Shown: positions 1-11,400 of the stretch, piece after piece
Layout of the letters: every line of letters begins with the position of its first letter
How positions within the stretch are numbered: position 1 is the first letter of the stretch
Source: Nemopilema nomurai
Lineage: Eukaryota > Cnidaria > Scyphozoa > Rhizostomeae > Rhizostomatidae
Length of the DNA: 64,000 nt
NCBI GenBank assembly: GCA_003864495.1
Contig: ML133488.1
Coordinates: 2,177,193 to 2,241,192 of the forward strand
Reading direction: 5' to 3'
Notes under the pieces: model-generated
The model's input: the letters and a program-made list of their open reading frames with translations, nothing else
The model's database searches: none
Told to the model about the DNA's origin: nothing
Position numbers and translations under genes: made by a program

Positions 1-2473
1 CCCGCCGGCGTTGAAGTTACATCGATTGCAGTAGGCGGTGGACGCCTGGTCTCTACGGCAAACGCGGCCACTGCCACAGCCCGTCACGCCGTACGTTGAT
101 CTGTCCGCACAGAACTGCGTACTGTTGTCGTAGCTCTGGTTGTTGCAACAGCTGCTGGTCTGCAGGATCTGGTTGGCTCCGCAGCACTTCATACGGGACT
201 TTTGCGCCAAACTTGAATGCACATGTACCTTTAAAGGACAGATAAAGACTCGGCTAGTCAGATACCAAACATGACTATAGATAGGCTAAATGAGTGGCAG
301 AAACGTCACTATAGGGTCCATAATTGATGAACATAAAGCAACATTAATTCAATATTCTAAATGAATTTCAATGATAGTGAAGATCGCTCCATGCATTACA
401 AGGACTCCATAGCATAGACTGTACAAGCAAAGATACTGTCATTTATAATTTCAAATACCCCACAAAATCGTGGATGCTTCATGAATTGGAAAAGCAAGCG
501 TTGGATCATTCTAATTGTGCTGCATATTCAAACCAAATGCAGTTGCAGACGAACCTGAAATTGCCCCACGCTGTTGCCGCAACAAAGCGAGGTGTCTCGA
601 TCCACATAATCAGTCCCACAGCAGGCCTTTGTTCCATTAAAGTCATACTTCTTGCCCACAGTCTGGTTACCACAACACTGCTCAGCGCCAGAAATCACCT
701 GCCCACCACAGCATTTCCGCAGTGGAACCCTATCAAAAGTTAAAGGTCCACTTCAAACAAGAAATTCAAAACCATATATTAACAGCAACTTCTTCATGCT
801 ATAAATTCATTTTGTTTAGCTTGACTTGACTGAGAAAGGCACTCAGTTAAATTCTAGCCAGTTGGCCTGACAACTGATACTGATTTGCCAATCCTGTTGG
901 CAGAAGAACAGAAAACGGGGGCCAAGTGGTGCAGGAATACAGAAAGTGAACCACAAAAACAGCGGTACTAACCGATCGTACAGAGCTCCACAAACGCATG
1001 TCTTGGATCCATTTACGTCATACGGCACGTCACCGCAGCAAGAATTGCCAAGTCCAACAACAACACCGGTTTGGCCTCTACAACAAACAGAGGCTGCAGG
1101 GATATTCAAGAAGTGGCCATGGCAACACTTATAGCCACTCCGACTGAAATGGAATGCTCCTCCACAGCACACATCTGTTGGTGAACTCTTGCGGAGGTAG
1201 TTCTTTCCACAACAAAACTTCGTGGCATCAATTTGATGAAGGGTACCATTGCAGCATATCTATAAAGAATCGAACAACATTTCCATTGAGTTGTGAAGAT
1301 TCTTGATTCTCCAGTGCTTTTGTATGTCTTAATGTAATTAATAGATGAAAGCACATTCTCTATGACTACAATAGACGCTACTTTGGGTAAATGGTAAGAG
1401 AAATCAGCACCATAGATTTGGCACAATATTTTCCCCGTAACAGTCCAAACTGTACCAAGCTGCAATCAAAATCTTAATATAGTTCATTTAATAAAATATT
1501 AAATGACCTGGCTAGAAGGACTGTAGCACCGCCCATTACATAGTTGTTCGTTGATTCTGCATTCGACGTACGAGCATTTGACAAGCGGCTTAGGGCTGGG
1601 GAGAGAACAAATATTGGATCAATATTTTGGAGCTATGAGGCATCAGACGGTATCTATACAAGATGGAAGTTATCACGTCTTATATGAGAAGATTTCAGAA
1701 CTTCATTTGTGAATGCAACATGCTCTATGGTTTGAATGTTTAGAAGTTTAAAGTTTTTTAAAAGTGCACTAAGAAATATTGAGAAGGAAATCGCGATTCT
1801 ACAAAAACACAACTGGCTCAATGCACCGATCAAAACAAGCACGGCAATTCTGAAATGTCTTAGAAAACTCACGTCTCTGGGCAGTTGTAAACTCTTCTTC
1901 TATAAACTTCGTAGCCAACCATTGGTCCATTAGGTTCAACCGGCAGCGCTATGACATTTATGGCAATCAAGTTTACAGTGGCTTTAGATTCACAGACAGA
2001 GCAGCGATGGCAGAGAGCTTGCAACCTCATAATCATACTCAATAGAATGCTCAGTCTGGATTTTACGGTATATGTGGTTCAAAGGTTAAAGTTTATCATC
2101 TAATATGTTAAAAATCTCCTTTGACTTTAAGCTTGGCAACCTCTGATCTTGGCTAAAACAATTACCCATGTTTATAAATGATTAAAAAAGGGATAATAAG
2201 AAGAACTTGGCACTACTACTGTAGAACATGATTCTGAAATAGTAAAATATCTGCTTATTTCTGGGTGTAAACAGATTAATGATCGAAGCAACTACGAAAC
2301 AGAGACATAGGACATATAAGATTGTCTAAACGGGGAATGAGGTACATGAAGCATTCGGCACTATCTAGCACAAAGACTGAGATGGCAAAAGATTGTTTGA
2401 AACTTACCCCATCGCACGCGGAGGGATGAAGATGACAAAGGCTCCAACACCGGTGGATTGATCAATCCAGGAG
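1..2473 (-). CDS. USH2A: USH2A exons 28-33: FN3 half and Cys-Cys-rich galaxin-like module
   Basis: Exons 2408-2473 and 1873-1948 encode the first half of an FN3 domain ([16 protein letters not shown], then [13 protein letters not shown]). The fold breaks off there and exons 1508-1595, 973-1259, 555-729 and 1-198 give a Cys-rich module with many adjacent Cys pairs: [97 protein letters not shown], and at the window edge [10 protein letters not shown]. From memory, vertebrate usherin carries the same kind of module inside an FN3 domain, with the same spacing of CCG(R/D)xPY. The coral skeletal protein galaxin has comparable CC repeats. The module continues past base 1. Confidence 0.88.
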
Positions 2474-5400
2474 CTGGTGAAAAGATTAGTTCATCGTTGA
2501 ATCGCGTCTCGTTTTTGCAAAAGTGAGTTATTTTTCTTCATTAGAAGAAGAAGTATCTAGGCCATGTTGGCCTCTAGTCTAATTACAGCATTAACATAAC
2601 AATAATTATTGATAGAATTACTAATCTAGCTACGACCTTTACATAACCAAAAAGCGGAAAGAAAATTAATAAAGAATTATATAGAAAAAATAAAGATGAT
2701 GCTGAAGAGACAAAATGTTTGAAATCGAATCAAATTGTAGTGAAATCTAACTTTGAGGTCCACTGGAGGCCACCAAAATAAATTTTCATAATCTCAACAG
2801 CAATTCAATAATTCACAATAATTTATCAACATCTATAACCCTTAGTTTTGTTTTTTGATATGAATATTTAAAATTACTCACGGGCTGATAGGGTCCTTGC
2901 GATTGTTCCACTGCTCAGGGTACATGCGTATAAGGTACAAGCTTGGACCTAAATCGCCAAACAAATTATTCAGGACCAGATGACTAAATCTGACAGGTAA
3001 ACCTTAATATCCAAAGACGCAAGTATACCAGTTGCCTTAAGATTGTAACGTTGTTAGGGGCAAAGTGTGAAAGGCGAAGTAAACAGCGATTGACGAGAAG
3101 TTCATCACACAAAAACTTGTATGTGCCCAGATCAAAACTGAAAAAGGTTGATCAGTCAATATCAATAAAAGGAAGTAAAATATGGAATGAACTTCCACTT
3201 AATATTAGACAGTCAACATCACTGGGAATTTTCAAGAGAAAAGTGTATCAGCATTACCTTGACGTTTCAGATTTAAATACTTAAACTTTACTTTTAACAA
3301 AATTGTTACTAGTCTCTTTAGAAACTTAAAGGACACTTAAAAAAATAGAATCATATTCTTATTGCGTAGTTAGTAGAGAGGACCCTGGGGAAGATTAGTT
3401 ATTAGGCTAACCAGGTTTATCCTCTGTAAATAAAGTTTATCTATCTATCTATCTACCACACGGTTATCCATTAAGTTGGACGTTAATAATATACTGCTTG
3501 GTTAGACGTGAAACTATAAGGGGGCAAGAAGAACACGTGAAACTAAATGGGGGGAGGCAGGGAGGAAAACTGTATAGGGATTTATGGAGGCGAAAGGAGG
3601 AACTAAGGAAGACGAAAAGCTTGAATGAACTGAAATTCGTCACAACAAACTCTATTCGAGTAAAATGAAATGTTTTGACTTCGAATCCCAAGCTTCCTAT
3701 CACAAGTTACCCAAAAAGATGGCAAATGCAGTGAATTAGAAATGGGAATATGCTAAAAATTTGCTTGCCTGTATGGTGTAATCAGTGTACGCTTTCAGGT
3801 TGCTCTGCGTATGACTTAAAGTGGTACCGGAGACAGAGTCATAGGCTTTGTTGTTTCTAAAAAAAAAATGTTGCATGACAAAAAAATACGCGGTATGGAC
3901 GCAATAAGAATTCTTGTTATTAAGTGTACTTAGGCTTTATTTGTATACAACCATCTCTACAATCAGTATGAAGAAGAATGAATCGCGTTTAGGGCATACA
4001 GCTCACTGTCAGCAACAATTGCATGAAATCCCACCCACCAATGCAGAAATGCAATGAGCTATTGATAACCGATGTGCCTCCAAGCAAATCGCAAAACATT
4101 ATAGGCTAGAAACCTGGATAACATATCTTTTCATTCCATTACAGACAACGTAACTTAGTCCTTCAAAACAGAACAAAGCTGGCAGCATCTGCTTCACGGA
4201 ACTGCCATGTCTTCAACTTAAAAGGCTTTTTGAACAATATAGAAGGCACAAACCCGTAGATCGTGTAATTGACAACGATGCCATTAGGAACACGAGGGGC
4301 CGTCCACGATACGCGTATTTCTGACGATGTAACCACGTACAGAGTTGGTGCATCAAACCCTTCCGGGGCTGCAACACGAAAGATGAATTGTCATTTCGCA
4401 AATACGAAAATAAGACTGCAAAACAACAGGGACAGAAGGATGGACACAGTGGTTAGTCTTTACTAGTTCCAATTGTCTTTGGTAGAAAGAATCGATTCAT
4501 GAAAAATTATCAACTCAGTTTTGCAGCTAAAAAAGAGGTCCACCATAATGCAATGCAGGCGATACTCACAGCCATCTAGTGTCTGAACTACTGCCTTTGA
4601 GCTCGCTCTGGATCCAGCACCGTTGAACACAGAAACCTGGAAGGCAATAAATGGCTTACAGCTGAAAGCTGAGAATCGGGTACCTAATGGCAAGAACTAT
4701 CACTGCAGACCTTCTAGTTGCCCTTTCCGTGCTCAGCAATACAAAGAGAAAAGTGTGCGATCTAAACAAGTTAGCACATCTACTTGAGAAGGGCTTTCAC
4801 AGATTTCCCGCCTTATCTATATTAGTTCTGCCAGAATACTATTCATTTATTTAAAGGGAAAGGTGTATCATCACTGAAAAGCGTTCACTTATAAACAAAG
4901 GCATACACTCAAAGAAACACAGCTGAATATCAGAGGGTAGTCCATATAACTGTTGGCGAATGCACAGAACACAAGAACACATAGAAACGCAATAGCTGGT
5001 GAAGCGCCTGCTTTCAATGGCATTGGATCTAAATCAGGTACAACATTGAAGGGGGGGGGGGCTGTGCGAGTGGGGGCGCAAACAATGCAGGCGCTTCTTT
5101 AGGTGTGGGTGAAGACAGCTTCTTTATTGCAGAGGGAAACTTACCTCGAAGCCATAGCGAGTACGTGGTCTCAGATTCCGGATAACCGTTCCCGTTTCGT
5201 TACCTTGCAAAGAACCAGATATAAAGACAGGGCCACCAACAATTTCGTATGAAATGTCAAAGCGAATTGCCGGACCCCTAAGCATCTGCAAGGGCGGCAA
5301 TGACCAGGCCAGTCGCACCGATGCGTGATCTATTGCGTGCGCAATGAGGTCGACGCCTTGTAGAGGAGAGGCCGCTCCTGTTCTGAACGAGGCAGATGCG

Positions 5401-8400
5401 TTGCTACTTGTATTGCCCATGGTAGTGATCGCCATTACCTTGGAAGCAGGAACACGATATCATGAAACTGAAACTGTCAATAGAAATGCAGCAAACAGAA
5501 CTATTTTCATATCTTCATAGGATGTTTTCAATCATCTATGTTTATGTGAGATTTAATTAGCCAATTATCTTAAACACAGCTGTATGCTCATAATCTTAAA
5601 ACTTTATTTGTGAACTTGGGTAAATTCTCCAATTGAACAAAACTTGCCAACAAAATCTGGATGAAATCTACTTTATTCTGTTTCTAATACATAAGTAAAG
5701 AGTCCTTCAAATTCGATGAAAAGCGAAATGTTGCCAAAGTTATCGACAAGATTTTTAGACATTTTGGCAAATCTAAAATCACCTTGTACTGCTGTAAGGA
5801 ATAAATTCCAAGACTAATATCGTCATAGACTTGACTTGACCCCCGGTAAACAATTTTCCAGCTGGTCGGATACGAGGCGGAAGACGATCCTGAAACTGCA
5901 TCTTCGACTGTCCGCCTTGACAATACGAACTGGACGATGGGACCGTTGGGGTGGGTGGGGTTGCTCCAACGGACTCGCAGGCTGGTAGCAGAAGGAGCAT
6001 CGGCGGTTGGTCTCGGCTGCCCATATGGTGCAGATGGCAATGTCCGAGCAAAGGTTGGTTGACTGTTTCCACAACCACCGATAGTACAAGCAGCAACAAC
6101 AACAGCATACTCGATGTAAGACCCGAGTCCGGTCAAAGTGTAAGAAAGGTTTATGGTCCGGTTGACTAGATCCCGACGTCCGGAAGTCACGATGTAATAG
6201 TGGGTTACATGACCGTTTGGGCTCGATGGGCTGGTCCATTGTACAAAAACACTTGATGAAGTCAGGACGGTTACGTTGGGAGATGGTATGCCTTCGGGAT
6301 CTGGAAAATGAACCATTAACGGATAGGTAATCATTAATGGTAAAAATTTTGATGAAGATTCAAGTGGGTTATTCAATTCTTTTGCCGTCAAATGCGGACC
6401 AGGCTGCGTTTCGAGCCTGCATCGCTGGAATGAAAACACGGTCATCAAGACAATCTTCCCTTCTGTCAGTTAGCAGGGAAATGTTAACAACAGCATGTAA
6501 ATATTCAATGCATTGCAAGACAGAAAGGAGTCTAAAGTCCTCTAGAAATACCATTCAAGGGTAAACCAAATGAGTGGCTAAAAGTTCATCAAAAGTGGCT
6601 GAAATAGATGGAAATGAATGGAATGATGCCACCGTGCCGACCAGAACGTAAAACTTCCACCACACAGGCTTCGCAGGTAGAATCGATCGATATCTCAAGC
6701 CAGCACGTTCAAATCACTAACCTCCTTCCGGCATTGAGATGGAGCTGTACGGTCCGGGGGTTCCACCTGCGATGGTCCTAGCAATGACTCTGAACTCATA
6801 CGTTCTCCATGGCTTGACGGTTCGATCGGCGAAGATATTGGGGGATGTTGTCGCGTTGACAGTGCCAACAAGGATGGGGTGAGCACCCCCCGCGAGACGC
6901 CTTTGAATCTGATAGGTCAGTATGATACCATTGGTAGTCAAGGGTCGGCTCCATGCAACAATCACCGTCCTGGATCCGTTTGCGCGCAGCGTTGGGGCCG
7001 ATAAGCCTGCTGGGACTGAAAGACGTAAAGAGGTGTTAAAGGGGGAGGTATCCAAGGGGGGATGTGCTGAAGGGGGGTGTGCTGAAGTGGGTGAAATGTC
7101 GAAATGGGGAGGTGTCGAAGAGGAGAGGTGTTGTAGTGGGGAGGTGACGAAGGGGGAGATCGAAGGGGAGATGTGCTGAAGTGGGGGAAATGTGGAGGTG
7201 TCGAAGGGGAGATGTGCTGAAGTGGGGGAAATATGGAGGTGACGAAGGGGGAGGTGTTGAAGGGAAAAGGCGAAAAGGTGATTAAGAGGGAAGTGAAAAG
7301 GAAGAAGGGTCATGAAAGAGAGGACAGCTCAAGGGGCTGGTTTGAGAGAAAAATTGTACCAACGAGTGTAGCGAAACGAAATCAATCCATGTCAGCGTGA
7401 AATATTAAAAAATTACATATAAAAACAAAACATAACTTAAGAATTGGGGTTTGATTTAGTCTAAAGAACAAAAACTGACTCACCATCTTCTAGGGTCTGA
7501 AAGAGCTTGGTCCTGACACTCGACTTGCAGCCAATCACCGTGCAGCAGCTGACGTAAGCATCGTAAAAAGAAAACGGCATCAACCCCCGTGCTTGGAAAC
7601 GCGTTTCCAGTGTGCGGTTAACCTCGGTTCCATTCAGGTACAAGATATAAAGAATAATCACACCATTGGGCTTGGATGGGGCAGAAATCTCGACGAAGAC
7701 AGTCCGGGATTCTATGTTTACGATCTTCGGTTGATCGATGTGTTCCGGTACTAAAACACAAGACGGGGGCTGTGAAAACATCAAGACATGGCGCTCCGCG
7801 AGCTGTTATATCAGTAATATAAACAGCTTGGTTTCAGGTAGACCTACACGAGAACTAACAAGGCACTAGACCCAGTAATTGCTTCCTTCTGCAGGCTTCT
7901 CTCAAACAACCAGATCCCGTAGGTTCGCAGCAAAATACTTGTAGTGCAGCTACATACAACAAAGACTCTATCTACGATTACGATTCCCGCGTAATAATTA
8001 TATTTTCCTTTAAAGCGACAATAGAGTCAGCTAACATGCATTGGAAGTTTGAACATCCCCAAGTATAAGACTATTGGTTTCATCAATAACCTTGGTAGAC
8101 TTGGTCTTTATCATCCCATAATCGATATTATAACGCAAACTACATTATACTCACTGTCCTGGGGGGTGGTGGTTTCCCGCCAGTTGCTTTCGCTGCTCCC
8201 CCCAGTTCCATTGACAATCACTTTGAAGCTGTAGTTGGTGTATGGTTGAAGGTTTCCAACGACTTCATGAAAGTAAATACCCGACCTGTATGACACGTTT
8301 ACGAAAGACAGGTCTCGAGACGGGAAGCGGCCTACAAGCTGATATGACATTATCAAACCATTGGCTCTCATTGGCTGGATCCAGGTCACGTTCAGCGTAG

Positions 8401-11400
8401 TGGAATTGATAGCCCGCACATTGGGCATTTGCACGCCTTCAGGAGCTGTGGGAGGAAAACCAGAGTCGTGTTTATTAATTGAAGCCTCTTGTTTGGGCAA
8501 AACTACAACAGCATGAATTCGCAGTAGTTGAAGGGTAATGCTCCCAATTTCTCAAATGCGGGTTTTCTTTGATTGGCGAAAGCACAAATAAAACGGCAGC
8601 AATATTGTCCAATAATAACTAAATTTTCTTTACTCTTAGCTTTACTCTTTCATACCACTGGAAAACTTCAAAACAAGGATTGTGAGTATATAACTTAACG
8701 CCATTAAAAGTCTGCTGCGGATTATCCAGTGTTCCTTGTTGGGCGAAGGCTGTCGTATATATATCACTAGTATCAAAAGAGGAGAGCAAAGGAAACATCA
8801 AAAAGCAACGCTTGGATGGAAACTTATGGATGTTTCGTAGGTAAATTGGATGAGTCGTAATTTCAATATAGCTTTGGAGCTGTGCAACGAAAGAGTCAAC
8901 GCGGAGATTGACGCTGACATAAACGCAGAAGTTGACGCTGACATAAACGCTGAAGTTGACGCTGACATAAACGCTGAAGATGACGCTGACAGAAATGCTG
9001 AAGTTGACGCTGACATAAACGCTGGAGTTGACGCTGACATAAACGCATATAAAAAATACTGCTCAAAGAGACTTGCAGCGTATAAAGAGAATTTATGAGG
9101 AAGACATGGTCTTACCATCCGGCGGAGTCGAAACTGCAACGTGGTTGCTTAGGATGTAGCCCGCTCTGTTTGAGGCATTCACCTGAATTGAATACGCAGT
9201 GAACGGCAGCAGTTTCTTATCATACAAGACGGATGCGTTGCGTAAAGCACCGCTGTACACCGTTCTGGTCATGTTGCGCGTTGCGTATGACGATGGATTG
9301 CCGGAGGCATCCACGCTGACGTAGAAAGTGCCGGTGACAAGCAAATTGTACCTAAGTTAAATCAAACGAACAATTAATGACAAGAATGCAGCAATTTGAT
9401 AATAATTCGTACAACTTGAAGCTTGATAGCATTTATAAATATTTTTAACTTGATTAAAAAGTAAGCAATTCTTTTAGATCCTATGGAAGATCCTGTCAAA
9501 CTTACAAAAATAAAGGTATTTGGTTTATTGCAGTTTAAATCTAGGAACAGTTCTCTTCGATGACAAAGACAATGAAAGAATCTTGATTGCTGTGAGTGGG
9601 CTACCTTATGATTCCATTTGGTGTCTGGACCCCCGTCCAACGCGCAGCAAACGATCGGGAGCTAGTGACGTTGATCTGCAGAACCACGTTTCCGATCGGC
9701 TGCGCGTCCAGGGTGAAGACAGTGACTAATCCGCTCTCGCCGCATCCTTTAGCAGTGCATGCCCTCGTCTTGTACGTATGCCTCGTGTACGGAAGGAAAC
9801 CCGTGCCTTGGTGAAACAGATTTGTGTCGTTTTTGACCAGGAGGTTATCTTGGTAGAGCTCATAATACAAGATCACCCCGTTTGGCTTTAACGGAATCTG
9901 AATGGTCACGTTGATCGCGCTTGGTGAGATCGGGATGCAGAGCGGAGGAAGCACGTCCTCTGGCGAGCTTTCAAACGTCCGTGCTTGGGAAACATTGCCG
10001 ACCGTACGTCCACCCGCCGTTGAAGCGGCGATGCGAAAGTAGTACAGAGTGCCAGGCGTCATATTCGCTACGACGGTGGAGAACATGTCGCTCGTTGCGT
10101 TGTACAGCACGGCATACCGCGAAACAACGTCCGAAGTAGCGGCAAGAACTTCATACTTTGATATGACTCCATTCGGAACATCGGGCACGCGCCAAGACAC
10201 TTCGACCCTCCGGCTTCCAAGCACGCGAAGCACCGGGGCGTGGATGCCCGTGGGAGGGAGCTGGCCCGTGTATAGGGATGCTTCTGATGACGTCCAGCCG
10301 GCTGTGTTGTTAGCGCGAAGAACAATGCGATATCTTGTATAAACACTTAGGCCAGTTGCATTATAACTCAGTGGATTGGGGGGTTTCACAGTGACTGAAA
10401 GGCCATTTACTTGCAGTTGGTAAGAAAGGTTTCCTCCATTTGGCTTACGCGGAGGCTTCCAGGATATGAACAAGGCGCGTGGGTATGCGATAGCCGTGGG
10501 CGGCTCCAGAGACTCGGGTGCTGGAGGAGCAAAATCAATTCATAATGAGCCTACTTCGCAACAATAAATAACGAGCCATAGAACCTAATAAGCGAGGAAA
10601 TGGTATAGGAGCATTCCTACCGAAGCATGCGAGAATCTTCTATAGGACATCAGCAGAATCCCGATGTCCCGGTTTGGTAACCTGGGTACCAGAGCCTCAA
10701 AGCCTCCCAAGGGGTACGAGGAAACCCAGGGCACCAGTTTGGACACCAGGCTATGACAGGGTTCTTTTTAGCAGGTATGTTCTTAAAGTTGAAAGGGATA
10801 ATTGGTGCTTCAATAGATTGAGGTCGACCCTTGATGAACTTCCCTGTAGCTTCGTGCTTGCGTGTTCTTGCGTGCAAGTCAGTGACCTCAGCACAAACAC
10901 ATATCATTTCAAACTGAAACATGCGCTACAGAATACTTCATCAAGATTCCTACCTGCGTCCCGGGTAACTAATCGAAGAACCCGGCTTGCACCGTAACCT
11001 CCGGATGTGAACGCGAGAATGCTTAGGTTGTAAGTCGTATATGGCTCGACACCAGTAAGGTTGTGACGTGTCACTCTTGTGTCAGTGACGTTTGCAGACA
11101 CGACAGCGGATGCGTTGCTGACGTCCGTGGCCCGCACTTGGTACTTCGTCAACAATCCACCACTCACGCCAGGCTTGTTCCAGGTCACCTCCACCCACCT
11201 TGCGTCGTAACTTGCGGCTACGGGTGCTGCGATGCCACTTGGTGCTAAACGAGACGGATAATATGATTAGCACGGTTCGTAGAGAGTGCTGAAAAATAAC
11301 CGACACGAGCGAGACTCGAACTCACGACCCCTGACTTTGTACGCCAAGTGCTTTACCGTTGAGCTATCGGGTCATGATTTCAAGCCAGCACTCGAGGCCA

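Noticed and set aside
2885..2960. Minus-strand frame with [13 protein letters not shown]
   Set aside because: Looks protein-like and resembles repeat-derived peptides, but it is short, unlinked to the USH2A phase and not an FN3 part, so it is not called.
6717..7313. 198-codon minus-strand frame with Pro/Ser/His-rich N-terminal part
   Set aside because: Only 6722-7015 is an FN3 exon. The upstream part is translation of the G-rich intronic repeat.
8850..9098. Open frames on both strands through 8800-9139
   Set aside because: They are created by a 24-bp repeat (a multiple of three) inside an intron between two clear FN3 exons.
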